64,000 bases of DNA from an uncultured Lachnospiraceae bacterium (GCA_947172645.1 CAMWBY010000003.1:62001-126000), one strand, 5' to 3'; shown: positions 43,676 to 53,050, numbered from the stretch's first letter. The notes: generated by a model from the sequence alone, not told the origin. Numbers and translations are program-made.

Positions 43676-44377
43676 ATGAGTGTTATCCAGGATAATCTTG
43701 AGACGGTAAAGGCAAATATAGATGCGGCGTGCGCGCGGTCCGGGCGCGACGGCAGCGAGGTGACGTTGATTGCCGTCAGCAAGACGAAACCTGTGGAAAT
43801 GCTGCGGGAAGCTTATGATTTGGGATGCCGTGATTTCGGGGAAAATAAAGTTCAGGAGTTAGTGCAGAAGTACGATGCGCTTCCAAAAGACATCCGCTGG
43901 CATATGATTGGGCATTTACAGCGCAACAAAGTGAAATACATTGTAGATAAAGTCTATATGATTCATAGTGTGGATTCTCTGAGGCTTGCCGAGGAAATCA
44001 GCAAGGAAGCATGTAAGAAAAACGTAACCGTGTCCGTCCTGGTGGAAGTCAATGTGGCGGGGGAAGAGAGTAAATTTGGGACAACGGTACAGGAAGCCGC
44101 CTCATTGGCGGAGGATATCTCCAAACTGCCAAATATCGTGGTAAAAGGACTTATGACAATCGCTCCATATGTTGAGAATTCGGAAGAGAACAGACTGTAT
44201 TTTGCAAGGTTGAAGCAAATATATGTTGACATAATTCATAAAAACATCGATAATATTTGTATGGAAGGACTTTCTATGGGTATGACCGGGGACTATGAAG
44301 TTGCGGTGGAAGAAGGCGCCACATACATTAGGGTCGGAACCGGTATTTTTGGAGAAAGACAGTATACAGCCGTTTAA
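43676..44377 (+). CDS. ylmE: YggS/YlmE-family PLP homeostasis protein
   Basis: A 233-residue PLP-binding protein. The PLP lysine is in LIAVSKTKPVEM, and other motifs are FGENKVQE, WHMIGHLQRNKVK and GLSMGMTGDYEVA. The family has no proven catalysis but maintains vitamin B6 and amino acid balance. In Gram-positives it is encoded with sepF and other division genes, as here. Confidence 0.95.
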   Translation: MSVIQDNLETVKANIDAACARSGRDGSEVTLIAVSKTKPVEMLREAYDLGCRDFGENKVQELVQKYDALPKDIRWHMIGHLQRNKVKYIVDKVYMIHSVDSLRLAEEISKEACKKNVTVSVLVEVNVAGEESKFGTTVQEAASLAEDISKLPNIVVKGLMTIAPYVENSEENRLYFARLKQIYVDIIHKNIDNICMEGLSMGMTGDYEVAVEEGATYIRVGTGIFGERQYTAV

Positions 44378-44464
44378 TATACATAAGTTTATGGGTTATA
44401 TGATACTGTGCAGGATTTGGTTATTCCGGCTTGTACGGTAAATGAAACGACGGAGGTTTGCAGC

Positions 44465-44962
44465 ATGAGTGTAATGGATAAGTTTTTGAACGCCATGAAA
44501 TTGAATGATGAAGATGATGAATACTACGACGATGATTTCTATGATGATGAACCTGAACCAGTGAAGAAATCCGGTTCTATGAGAAACGACGTCTCCATGG
44601 AGGATGACCCTCCGGTGAAAAAATCGACGCCGAAGGTAACGCCTATGAGGCAGACGAAGAAGATGCTTGGGACAGGCATGGAAGTATGCGTCATCAAGCC
44701 TACTACGGTGGAAGATGCCAGGGAGATTACTGAGACGCTGCTAGCAAATAGGACCGTTGTGCTGAACCTTGAGGGATTGGATGTGGACATTGCGCAGAGA
44801 ATCATTGATTTTACTTCCGGTTCCTGTTTCGCTATTTCAGGAAACTTGCAGAAAATCTCACACTACATCTTCATTATCACACCGGCAAGCGTCGATATAT
44901 CCGGTGATTTTCAGGAAATCTTATCCGGTTCGTTTGACGTACCGATTAACAATGGAATCTAA
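44465..44962 (+). CDS. sepF: Cell division protein SepF
   Basis: A 165-residue protein: an N-terminal membrane-binding helix (MSVMDKFLNAMKL), an acidic disordered linker rich in D, E and Y, and a C-terminal SepF fold with RTVVLNLEGLDVDIAQRIIDF. It tethers and bundles FtsZ. ATG 44465 has a GGAGG site; the longer frame from 44408 is not supported. Confidence 0.95.
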   Translation: MSVMDKFLNAMKLNDEDDEYYDDDFYDDEPEPVKKSGSMRNDVSMEDDPPVKKSTPKVTPMRQTKKMLGTGMEVCVIKPTTVEDAREITETLLANRTVVLNLEGLDVDIAQRIIDFTSGSCFAISGNLQKISHYIFIITPASVDISGDFQEILSGSFDVPINNGI

Positions 44963-44975
44963 GCGGCAGAAGATG

Positions 44976-45007
44976 ACTTCCTGGCAATGCCTGTCAGGAA
45001 GTTTTTT
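44976..45007 (+). terminator. Intrinsic terminator after sepF
   Basis: ACTTCCTG (44976-44983) pairs with CAGGAAGT (44995-45002), followed by TTTTTT. The ylmE-sepF transcript probably ends here. Confidence 0.9.
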
Positions 45008-45066
45008 CTGTCTGTAGGCTTACTTTGATACGGTAATGTCCGGAGAGCAAATACGAATATGAAAAA

Positions 45067-45198
45067 GACTGATTTTCCAATCAGTCAACAACCCCGCTAC
45101 AAGCAACGGGGTATTGACCCTCGCGGCATTCGCCAATATGCTCAGAGATACTTTGTATCTCTTAAGCACGGCACTTGGCTCATTGCTCGCGGGAATAA
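45067..45198 (+). repeat. Hairpin-rich intergenic repeat element
   Basis: Three perfect hairpins occur in a row: GACTGATT/AATCAGTC (45067-45086), ACCCCG/CGGGGT (45091-45112) and AGAGATAC/GTATCTCT (45144-45162). They are followed by a 35-base stretch (45164-45198) whose reverse complement recurs with three mismatches at 60351-60385. It resembles a mobile, non-coding repeat of the MITE or IS200-remnant kind. The identity is not known. The 60-codon open frame here has no ribosome site. Confidence 0.6.
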
Positions 45199-45233
45199 AG
45201 GAAATTTCGGTTACACAAGAGGCGGGAGGAACT

Positions 45234-46343
45234 ATGGCTGAGAGAATGACGATTAACTATGAGAAGAAACCATGCTATGACATTGTATTTACGGAGAACT
45301 TCGACCTTCTTGCGAAGGAGATGGAGTCACTTGGCGTAGAGGACAGGAGAGTGGCGGTGATTGCCGATTCCAATACGGCGCGGCTTTTTGGCGATACCGT
45401 GTGCGGCATCTTGGAAGGACATTGTAAACAAACGCTTCTGCATACTTTTCCGGCGGGAGAGGCCAATAAGACACTTGACACTGTCAAGGAAATTTATAAG
45501 ACATTGATAGAGGCGAAATTTGACAGGAAAGACCTTCTGGTTGCACTAGGAGGGGGCGTGGTGGGCGACATCACCGGCTACGCGGCGGCAACTTACCTGC
45601 GGGGCATCGATTTCATCCAGATTCCCACGACACTGATAGCTCAGTCTGACAGCAGCATCGGCGGAAAGACGGGGGTGGATTTTGACGGGTATAAGAATAT
45701 GGTGGGCGCGTTCTATATGCCTAAACTTGTCTACATGAATATCTCCGCACTCAAGGAATTGGACGACAGGCAGTTCTATGCGGGCTTTGCGGAAGTGATG
45801 AAGCATGGACTGATTAAGGATGCGATATTCTATGAATGGCTTTTAGACAACATGTATGAAATCCACGACAGGGACAGCGGCGTACTTCTTGAGATGGTGA
45901 TGAGAAGCTGTACCATTAAGAAGCTGGTGGTGGAGAAGGACCCGAAGGAGAAAGGCGACCGCGCGCTCCTGAATTTCGGACATACCATCGGCCATGCGAT
46001 TGAGAAAGCCATGGATTTTAAAATGCTTCATGGAGAATGTATTGCCCTGGGCATGGTTGCGGCCGCTTATATCTCATGGAAACATAATTGGCTGTCTATG
46101 GATGAATACTATGAAGTGAGGGATATGTTTGTGCCTTTTCATCTTCCAATCAGTATTGATTCCATCAATCCCGAAGAAATCTTAAGGCTGATGAAATCAG
46201 ATAAGAAAATGGAAGCCGGGCAGATTAAATTTATCCTGCTTAAAAAGGTGGGCAAGGCAGTGATTGACAGGACAGTGACGGATGATGAGATGATGGAAGC
46301 TGTCCGCGAAATATATTTTAGCGATGAGGATGCAAAAGAATGA
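45234..46343 (+). CDS. aroB: 3-dehydroquinate synthase
   Basis: A 369-residue NAD-dependent enzyme of the shikimate pathway. Motifs: GGGVVGDITGYAAATYLRG, TTLIAQSDSSIGGKTGVD, HGLIKDA, and the metal ligand stretch NFGHTIGHAIEKA. ATG 45234 follows GGGAGG, and the family start is MAERMTINYE. It overlaps the lspA start by four bases. The longer reading from 45114 runs through the repeat element and is rejected. Confidence 0.95.
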   Translation: MAERMTINYEKKPCYDIVFTENFDLLAKEMESLGVEDRRVAVIADSNTARLFGDTVCGILEGHCKQTLLHTFPAGEANKTLDTVKEIYKTLIEAKFDRKDLLVALGGGVVGDITGYAAATYLRGIDFIQIPTTLIAQSDSSIGGKTGVDFDGYKNMVGAFYMPKLVYMNISALKELDDRQFYAGFAEVMKHGLIKDAIFYEWLLDNMYEIHDRDSGVLLEMVMRSCTIKKLVVEKDPKEKGDRALLNFGHTIGHAIEKAMDFKMLHGECIALGMVAAAYISWKHNWLSMDEYYEVRDMFVPFHLPISIDSINPEEILRLMKSDKKMEAGQIKFILLKKVGKAVIDRTVTDDEMMEAVREIYFSDEDAKE

Positions 46344-46867
46344 GCTTAAAGAAGAAAATATGGATACTTCTGGATATTCTGGGAATTGCCGCTCTTGTGG
46401 GGTTTGACCAGTATACGAAATATCTTGCCGTTATCCATCTGAAGGACCAGGCGGCGTTCAACATTGTCAACGGCGTTTTGGAGCTAAATTATCTGGAGAA
46501 CAAAGGCGCGGCCTTTGGTATGTTACAGAACCAGAAGGCGTTTTTTATCTTTGTGGCGGTGGTTATCCTGGGTGTAATCGGTTATGTTCTGCTTAAGACG
46601 CCTGACAAGAAGAAATACAGGCTTCTTCATGTGCTGCTTAGCCTGATTGCTGCGGGCGCCATCGGCAATATGATTGACCGTATCCGGTTTGACTACGTGG
46701 TGGACTTCATTTATTTTGTACTGATTAATTTCCCCATTTTTAATGTGGCGGATATCTATGTGACAGTGTCCACAGTGGTGCTTGTGATATTGCTTTTGTT
46801 CGTGTATAAGGAAGACGATTTAAGCTTTATCAGCTTTAAACAGAAGCGATACCGTGAAGTTAAGTAA
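46340..46867 (+). CDS. lspA: Lipoprotein signal peptidase (signal peptidase II)
   Basis: A 175-residue aspartic protease with four membrane spans. Family motifs are ENKGAAFG and the catalytic pair in GNMIDRIRFDYVVDFI. It removes signal peptides from prolipoproteins such as the carboxypeptidase encoded upstream. Its ATG overlaps the aroB stop. Confidence 0.96.
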   Translation: MSLKKKIWILLDILGIAALVGFDQYTKYLAVIHLKDQAAFNIVNGVLELNYLENKGAAFGMLQNQKAFFIFVAVVILGVIGYVLLKTPDKKKYRLLHVLLSLIAAGAIGNMIDRIRFDYVVDFIYFVLINFPIFNVADIYVTVSTVVLVILLLFVYKEDDLSFISFKQKRYREVK

Positions 46868-46898
46868 GGATGTACAGGAATGAGGATGATTGCAGCTT

Positions 46899-47807
46899 AT
46901 GGAACAGTTTACCTATCAGATTGGCCTGGGCGAGGACGATGAGCGGCTTGACAAATGGATAAGCAATGCGCTGCCCGATTTATCCCGCTCTTATATCCAG
47001 AAATGTATGAAGGAAGACGCGGTGTCAGTCAATGGAGTCCCGCAGAAGGCAAGCTACCGCCTGAAAGTGGACGATGAGATTGTTTTTTATATTCCGGAGG
47101 CGGTGGAACCGCCTATAGAGGCGCAGGACATTCCGCTTTCCGTCTTATATGAAGACGAAGACGTGCTTGTGATAGATAAACCGAAAGGAATGGTGGTACA
47201 TCCTGCGCCCGGACATTACCATGGAACGCTCGTCAATGCGGTCATGTATCATTGTAAGGGATGTCTTTCCGGCATTAACGGGGTTATGCGTCCCGGCATT
47301 GTCCATCGGATAGACAGGGATACGACAGGTTCTTTGATTGTCTGTAAAAATGACCACGCCCATAATGCCATTGCCGCACAACTAAGAGAACATACCATTA
47401 CCCGCAAATACCGGGCTATCGTCCATGGCGTGATTGCGCAGGATGCGGGTACCGTCGACGCGCCTGTCGGCAGAGACCCCAAGGAGCGTAAGCGGATGGC
47501 TGTCAATGAAGCCAATGGGAAACATGCGGTGACCCACTATGAAGTATTACAGCGGTTTGACGCATATACCTATATCGAATGTCAGTTGGAAACCGGACGG
47601 ACCCACCAAATCCGCGTCCATATGGCGAGCATCGGGCATCCGCTGCTGGGGGATGTAGTCTATAGCAGGATGAATAGCAAATTCCGTCTGGAGGGACAGA
47701 CGCTTCATGCGATGGTGATTGGATTTATGCATCCGTCCACAGGGGAATATGTGGAGGTGAGTGCGCCGCTGCCGGAATATTTTGAACGTCTGCTGCATAT
47801 TTTGTAA
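46899..47807 (+). CDS. rluD: RluD-type 23S rRNA pseudouridine synthase
   Basis: A 302-residue RluA-family enzyme. An N-terminal S4 domain (ERLDKWISNALPDLSRSYIQKCM) precedes the catalytic domain with HRIDRDTTGSLIVCKN, where the aspartate is catalytic, and the ending QTLHAMVIGFMHP. lspA-rluD is a common gene pair. ATG 46899 is preferred over TTG 46890, though the ribosome sites do not decide. Confidence 0.93.
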   Translation: MEQFTYQIGLGEDDERLDKWISNALPDLSRSYIQKCMKEDAVSVNGVPQKASYRLKVDDEIVFYIPEAVEPPIEAQDIPLSVLYEDEDVLVIDKPKGMVVHPAPGHYHGTLVNAVMYHCKGCLSGINGVMRPGIVHRIDRDTTGSLIVCKNDHAHNAIAAQLREHTITRKYRAIVHGVIAQDAGTVDAPVGRDPKERKRMAVNEANGKHAVTHYEVLQRFDAYTYIECQLETGRTHQIRVHMASIGHPLLGDVVYSRMNSKFRLEGQTLHAMVIGFMHPSTGEYVEVSAPLPEYFERLLHIL

Positions 47808-47812
47808 GAAAG

Positions 47813-47933
47813 ATTTATGCATAAAATACATTGGTTACTGTTACTGGATGCCGACGTATATCTACTATTTCTAAACAAATTCTAAATTATTCTAAAAAAA
47901 TTATTAATAAAATATTGTATTTTATGCATAAAT
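47813..47933 (+). repeat. 18-bp perfect inverted repeat with palindromic core
   Basis: The segment at 47813-47830 is the exact reverse complement of 47916-47933, separated by 85 AT-rich bases. Each arm contains the palindrome TTTATGCATAAA. It lies between rluD and a hypothetical gene. It could be paired operator sites, a bidirectional terminator or a small transposon remnant. Confidence 0.7.
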
Positions 47934-48012
47934 ATGATAAATTTCTATTTATGGGCCACTTGCATCTGGGCCGTTTTCACATCCAAAAGAAATCATACAA
48001 AGGGGTATTTGA

Positions 48013-48555
48013 ATGACGACTGCTGATTATCTGGATAAATTATTCCAAAAATATTCGGGTACATTTGACATTTATCGGCCGTATGCCATCCATGGCAAAG
48101 AGTACCCTGCGTATGGGTACTTTTTTTCACACGTAGAGAAATACATCCTGGTGCGGGAAGCGAACATGTGGTCTTCAGACTGTTACGAACATGTCCTTTT
48201 CATAGAAGTGGAAGAAGCCGATAAGAAATTGCTCGATGAGGCGTATGCGCTTGTGAAAGATTACATGGAACCGGTTCTTGTCCGGAAGGGTGAGGAAGTC
48301 CCGCCGGAAGGGCATATGTACAGTTACATGACAGTCAGCCTGATTGTAAACCGGCCTCTTTCTAAAGAAATGTGTAGGGCGGTAAAGCGGTTTAAATATG
48401 AAAAAGGTTACCGTTTCAATGTACGGGGATTTTCGCAGGCGCACATTGTGTGCGCCACAATGGAAGACGAGAGAGTATATACGAACTATGTGGGTCGTAA
48501 ATCTGCGAAAATGTATAAGGATAATTTTCAAGACGCCAAAGCAACATTGAAGTAA
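48013..48555 (+). CDS. Conserved hypothetical protein
   Basis: A 180-residue soluble protein beginning at ATG 48013 behind AAAGGGG. The sequence has the pattern DIYRPYAIHGKEYPAYGYFFSHVEKYILV and a later basic C-terminal half with several strand-helix units. I do not recognise a family. Its upstream region contains the inverted repeat described above. No neighbour suggests a role. Confidence 0.8.
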   Translation: MTTADYLDKLFQKYSGTFDIYRPYAIHGKEYPAYGYFFSHVEKYILVREANMWSSDCYEHVLFIEVEEADKKLLDEAYALVKDYMEPVLVRKGEEVPPEGHMYSYMTVSLIVNRPLSKEMCRAVKRFKYEKGYRFNVRGFSQAHIVCATMEDERVYTNYVGRKSAKMYKDNFQDAKATLK

Positions 48556-48649
48556 AATATGAAGCAGTTTTGTCTGTAAGCTTATAGAATAGAGCAATCT
48601 ATTTCATATAAGGAAAACGGTATATGGGATATCCTGCGGCTTTATCCTT

Positions 48650-48692
48650 CCATTGCAGTATGCCAGGGGAATGAAATATCAACTGCAAGTGG
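48650..48692 (+). other. Stem-loop in the cstA leader
   Basis: CCA-TTGCAGT (48650-48659) pairs with ACTGCAA-g-TGG (48682-48692) with one bulged base, and a 22-base loop. It lies about 80 bases before cstA. It may be a regulatory leader structure, but no riboswitch class could be recognised. Confidence 0.3.
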
Positions 48693-48768
48693 GATAGCGG
48701 CGTGCGCGCAGGCTGTGCGGGGCCTAAATACCGGTACGAAAGAAATATATCAAATAGGAGGGATTAGA

Positions 48769-50421
48769 GTGAACTCAGTAGTATTAATTTTATTGGCTAT
48801 TGTCATCTTCGTCGTAGCGTACCTTACATACGGCAGATACTTGGCTAAGACATGGGGAATCGACCCGAGCCGCAAGACGCCGGCCCATGAACTGGAAGAC
48901 GGTGTCGATTACTGCCCAGCAAAAACGCCGGTTCTGATGGGACATCATTTCTCGTCGATTGCCGGTGCGGGCCCGATTAACGGACCGATTCAGGCCGCAT
49001 TCTTCGGATGGCTTCCGTGTTTCTTGTGGATTGTGATTGGCGGTATCTTCTTCGGCGCTGTCCAGGATTTCGGTTCGATTTTCGTATCTATTCGTCATGA
49101 AGGCAAGTCTCTTGGCGAAGTTATCGAAGAGAACATCGGACACAAGAGCAGAGTGCTTTTCACCGTATTTGCATGGCTTGTGCTTCTTCTTGTCATTGCG
49201 GCATTTGCGGACATCGTTGCAAATTCCTTTACGGGAAGCGATGCGAACGGCTCTGTGGCCACTGCATCTATGCTTTTTATTCCGCTTGCCATCGCGTTCG
49301 GTTTCTTTGTGTACAGGAAGAATGCGCCCATGGTGGTGGCGTCTGTGATTGGCGTGATTCTGCTTGCGGCATGCGTGGCCCTCGGCCTTGCGTTCCCGAT
49401 TGTGCTGCCTAAGAATTTCTGGCTTGCTTTTGTATTTATCTATATCATGATTGCATCGGTTACGCCAGTGTGGATTCTGTTGCAGCCCAGGGACTATTTA
49501 AGCTCTTTCCTGCTTTACTTCATGATGATTGCTGCGATTATCGGTATTTTTGCGGCACATCCTGCGGTAGAGATTCCCGCATTCATAGGGTTCCATGTAG
49601 GAAGCAGCTACCTGTTCCCGACATTGTTTATTACCATCGCGTGTGGCGCGATTTCCGGTTTTCATTCCCTGATTGGTTCCGGTACCACATCCAAACAGCT
49701 TGACAATGAGAAAGATGCGCTGATGGTGGGTTACGGCTCCATGTTGATTGAGTGTGTGCTTGCAGTGATTTCCCTGATTGCGGTTGCCACGCTGACGACA
49801 GACGGACAGTTTGCGGCTGCAGGCTATGCATCGCCGACAGTAGTATTTGCGACGGCTATTTCCGGGTTCTTCAGCACAATCGGTTTCCCGGAAGGGGCGG
49901 TGAGCGCTACCTACACCATTATTTCCCTGGCGGTTTCCTGCTTCTGCCTGACATCCCTTGACACAGGCACAAGACTTGGACGTTTCATGTTCCAGGAATT
50001 GTTCGCAGGTACGGAAGCCGGAAAGAAAATGAAACTGGACAATATGTATGTTGCCACGATAATTACGGCTGTATGCGGTTTCGCGCTCTGCCTGGCAGGA
50101 TATGCGAAAGTATGGCCCCTGTTCGGCGCTTGTAATCAGTTGGTTGCTGTGCCTGCATTCCTTGCGGTTGGCACATACCTAAAGAAAAAGGGCAGGAACA
50201 ACAAGATGCTCCATATCCCGATTATATTCATGTCCTGCGCGACGCTTGTTTCCTTGTTCTTCTCCTTTAAGAACAATATGGTTGCGCTGATGGGCGGCGA
50301 ATTGGACGGGACAGCAATATTTACGAACGTGCTCCAGAATGTTATTATTGTTCCCATTGTAATCCTGGCAATTATCCTCTTAATCGATGGCGGTAAAGTG
50401 CTGTGGGGCAAAAGAGCATAA
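48769..50421 (+). CDS. cstA: Carbon starvation protein A family transporter
   Basis: A 550-residue integral membrane protein with about fourteen spans. The motif HHFSSIAGAGPINGPIQAA (residues about 62-80) and RHEGKSLGEVI are diagnostic of CstA and BtsT proteins, which import peptides or pyruvate. GTG 48769 follows TAGGAGGG and gives the conserved N-terminus; upstream in-frame codons to 48715 are leader. A terminator lies 70 bases after the stop. Confidence 0.94.
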   Translation: MNSVVLILLAIVIFVVAYLTYGRYLAKTWGIDPSRKTPAHELEDGVDYCPAKTPVLMGHHFSSIAGAGPINGPIQAAFFGWLPCFLWIVIGGIFFGAVQDFGSIFVSIRHEGKSLGEVIEENIGHKSRVLFTVFAWLVLLLVIAAFADIVANSFTGSDANGSVATASMLFIPLAIAFGFFVYRKNAPMVVASVIGVILLAACVALGLAFPIVLPKNFWLAFVFIYIMIASVTPVWILLQPRDYLSSFLLYFMMIAAIIGIFAAHPAVEIPAFIGFHVGSSYLFPTLFITIACGAISGFHSLIGSGTTSKQLDNEKDALMVGYGSMLIECVLAVISLIAVATLTTDGQFAAAGYASPTVVFATAISGFFSTIGFPEGAVSATYTIISLAVSCFCLTSLDTGTRLGRFMFQELFAGTEAGKKMKLDNMYVATIITAVCGFALCLAGYAKVWPLFGACNQLVAVPAFLAVGTYLKKKGRNNKMLHIPIIFMSCATLVSLFFSFKNNMVALMGGELDGTAIFTNVLQNVIIVPIVILAIILLIDGGKVLWGKRA

Positions 50422-50490
50422 GAACCTGTACTGTGTTCTGGAATAATACTTTAACGAATTAAAGTATTGAATTATAAGTAGTGCGTTGTA

Positions 50491-50530
50491 GGAAGCACAC
50501 CTGTGTTTGGTCAGGCGTGCTTCCTTTCTT
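50491..50530 (+). terminator. Intrinsic terminator after cstA
   Basis: GGAAGCAC (50491-50498) pairs with GTGCTTCC (50517-50524), with an inner CCTG/CAGG stem, followed by TTTCTT. Confidence 0.88.
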
Positions 50531-50576
50531 GTTGACTTCTCCTATATACACATGATAAGAAGCCTTAAAACATATA

Positions 50577-50625
50577 TTGACACATCCGCTATACGTATGT
50601 ATAATATGTTATACAATTGTATAAC
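50577..50625 (+). promoter_or_regulatory. Promoter and BlaI-type operator for the sensor pair
   Basis: TTGACA (50577-50582) and TATAAT (50600-50605) are perfectly spaced by 17 bases. Directly downstream, the 18-bp perfect palindrome GTTATACAATTGTATAAC (50608-50625) overlaps the start of transcription. It contains TACA-n2-TGTA, the core of BlaI/MecI operators. The repressor encoded just downstream very likely binds here and controls its own operon. Confidence 0.88.
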
Positions 50626-50639
50626 AAAGGAGAAGAAAA

Positions 50640-51044
50640 ATGTGTAATCTCATGAAGAAATTAGGGGAAGCAGAACTTGAAATCATGCAGGTGATTTGGA
50701 AAAGCCAAGGACCTGTCACATCAAATTATATCCTAAAGGAGCTGCAGGGACGCCGGAAATGGCAGTTGTCTACACTCATGACATCTTTATCCAGATTATC
50801 TAACAAAGGATTTGTCAATTGTGACCGCTCTATGGGGACAAATATGTACCATGCCATTATTTCGGAGAATGATTATAAGACCAGAGAGGGCAAACATTTT
50901 CTTGAGAAATTGTACGGCAATTCTATACAGAATATGGTAGCGTCGCTGTATAGCGGCAAAGTGATAGAGGAGGACGATATAGCCGAACTGCGGAAATATC
51001 TCGATACATTGGAAGAGAAAGGAATGCAGGAGGAGGGAAAATAG
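50640..51044 (+). CDS. BlaI/MecI-family transcriptional repressor
   Basis: A 134-residue winged-helix protein with LGEAELEIMQVIWKSQGPVTSNYIL and LSTLMTSLSRLSNKGFV, the recognisable BlaI family pattern, followed by a C-terminal dimerisation and cleavage region. It should repress this operon through the palindrome upstream and be inactivated by the membrane protease encoded next (gap of zero bases). No beta-lactamase is encoded in the window. Confidence 0.93.
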   Translation: MCNLMKKLGEAELEIMQVIWKSQGPVTSNYILKELQGRRKWQLSTLMTSLSRLSNKGFVNCDRSMGTNMYHAIISENDYKTREGKHFLEKLYGNSIQNMVASLYSGKVIEEDDIAELRKYLDTLEEKGMQEEGK

Positions 51045-53000
51045 ATGTTAGAGCATACATTTATTTCTGTGATAAGCGTTTCGCTGACCACAAGTTTTCT
51101 GATAGTGTTCTTGTTGCTTTTGTCCCCCTTTATCGCCAGGAATTATGCAGCCAAATGGAAATATTGGGTATGGATGATACTGGCTGCCCGGCTTGTGCTG
51201 CCGTGGAATATTTCAGATATGCAGTATATTTTGGGAAAAGTATGGGATGGACAGGCATTTGGTTCAATGCGTGCGGAGGAGGAAATACAGCCTACGGGGC
51301 CGGCTGTGGTGACTGCCCCTCAGCGTATTGTGCTCACGATACCTTCCAGGATGACAGAGCCGCTCGTAAAAGAGACAGATGATTTATCTGCACCTTCCGT
51401 CACTTTGCTCGGTATTTTGGAAATCTTGTGGCTTGCCGGGAGCTTGGTTTTTATCTCGATACATTTATGCAGTTATCTGCTCTATAAGCAACAGATTAGA
51501 AAAAATGGGAGACGGGTAAAAGATTTATACGTGTTGCGGCATCTTCACAGGATATGTGAGGAACTGCATATCAGAAAAACCGTGCCTGTTATAGAATATG
51601 CCAAAGCCGACAGCCCGATGGTGTTCGGGATTTTTTGCCCGGTTCTGATTCTGCCCAAAGAAGAATATTCTGATGAAGAACTGTATTTTATACTCAAGCA
51701 TGAACTAATCCATTTGATGCGTCGTGACGTCTGTTGGAAACTGCTTCTTGTATTGGCCAATGCAGTTCACTGGTTTAATCCGGCCGTCTGGGTTATGCGC
51801 AGGGAAGCTGACATTGACATCGAATTGTCCTGTGACGAAAGGGTAGTGGAAGGGGCGGATATTTCCGTAAAAAAAGCGTACACGGAAACACTTTTTGCAA
51901 TTTTCCAGAGAAATCATTCCAGGGGAGTATTCTTGTCTACACAATTTGACGGCGGAAAAAAAGTTATGAAGAAAAGGTTCCGGAATATTCTAAAAAGCGC
52001 AAAGAAAAGAAATGGGGCTGTCCTATTGGTGTGTGCGGGAACACTGATGACAGCCATGGGATTGCTGCTCGGGTGCACTGTGTCCGAATCCGATTTCCAC
52101 GATACGGATTCGACGGGAATTGTAATGGAGACAATAACAGCGCAAGGGATTGTGTTGGAAGAGGCAAAAGAATTGGTTTCCCAATGGTATACACTGGCCA
52201 GGGAAAATTTTGCGGATTACAATTATGTCAACTGGAGAATCAAATCGTTGGAACATCGTTATACATATGAAGAGATTGACGGCATGAGCCTGGAAGTGTA
52301 CCAATTAAACTATGAATTTTTATCCGATACGCCGGAAAGCGTAGCGTTGTTCGCAGGAGGGGCGAATGTGACAGAAGATGGCTGGGTCACGCCAGAATAT
52401 GCCAATAGCACTTTTCTGGTCTTCCGAAACGATAACGGAATACTCTCTTTTCTAACAGAAATGTTTGAAAATGACTGCTTTCCGGGAGATGAGACATTTA
52501 CTGCCGATTTAGTGCAGGCATTAGAGGGCATGGGCGTTCTTCAAACCAGCGCAGAAACAGGAGGAGATGAAGCAAGTGATACGACCACATTGATATTTAT
52601 GGTGGAAGGAGAGACGGAAGAACAAGCTGCCTCGCTCTATGCAGGGGACGGATATTCCATTTATGTACCTGATGAAGATTGGGCGTTATACCAACCGGAT
52701 TTATGGCAGAGTGCCTACAATGAGGAAATTCAATTTTGGGTTACCCGTTACGAAGAACGCAGCATGGAAGAAGTACGGCAGGAATTGACGGAATCAGAGG
52801 CAATGAATGCTGATAATGAGATGACTGATAAAGTAGAAATGGCGAAACAGGAAGGTAATATGATTCTGAGGGTACGCCTTTATGAGTCTGCCAGGGATGT
52901 GTGGGGAGTATTTTACCGTTATCCCGAGGAAGCCACGGAAGGTGCGGGAAGCAGGCTTCCGGTGATTGTGGATACTTTTGCAGTATCGGCTACAGATTGA
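51045..53000 (+). CDS. BlaR1-like M56 membrane metalloprotease sensor
   Basis: A 651-residue protein. Membrane spans near residues 8-30, 35-52 and 120-145 flank a cytoplasmic M56 peptidase domain with HELIH (H219, E220, H223) and a later ELSCDERV metal-ligand segment. After a further span ending in the lipobox-like LLLGC (near 340), the outer 300 residues are acidic and lack the SxxK and KTG motifs of BlaR1's penicillin sensor. The signal it detects is therefore not evident. It presumably cleaves the repressor encoded upstream. Confidence 0.9.
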   Translation: MLEHTFISVISVSLTTSFLIVFLLLLSPFIARNYAAKWKYWVWMILAARLVLPWNISDMQYILGKVWDGQAFGSMRAEEEIQPTGPAVVTAPQRIVLTIPSRMTEPLVKETDDLSAPSVTLLGILEILWLAGSLVFISIHLCSYLLYKQQIRKNGRRVKDLYVLRHLHRICEELHIRKTVPVIEYAKADSPMVFGIFCPVLILPKEEYSDEELYFILKHELIHLMRRDVCWKLLLVLANAVHWFNPAVWVMRREADIDIELSCDERVVEGADISVKKAYTETLFAIFQRNHSRGVFLSTQFDGGKKVMKKRFRNILKSAKKRNGAVLLVCAGTLMTAMGLLLGCTVSESDFHDTDSTGIVMETITAQGIVLEEAKELVSQWYTLARENFADYNYVNWRIKSLEHRYTYEEIDGMSLEVYQLNYEFLSDTPESVALFAGGANVTEDGWVTPEYANSTFLVFRNDNGILSFLTEMFENDCFPGDETFTADLVQALEGMGVLQTSAETGGDEASDTTTLIFMVEGETEEQAASLYAGDGYSIYVPDEDWALYQPDLWQSAYNEEIQFWVTRYEERSMEEVRQELTESEAMNADNEMTDKVEMAKQEGNMILRVRLYESARDVWGVFYRYPEEATEGAGSRLPVIVDTFAVSATD

Positions 53001-53050
53001 TTAGAAGAAGTTATCATATGGTAACAAATGTGTGTTGGGTTTCCATGCAC

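Noticed and set aside
45059-45241. Small open frame inside the hairpin-rich repeat
   Set aside because: No ribosome site, reads through three perfect hairpins, and the composition is that of non-coding repeat DNA.
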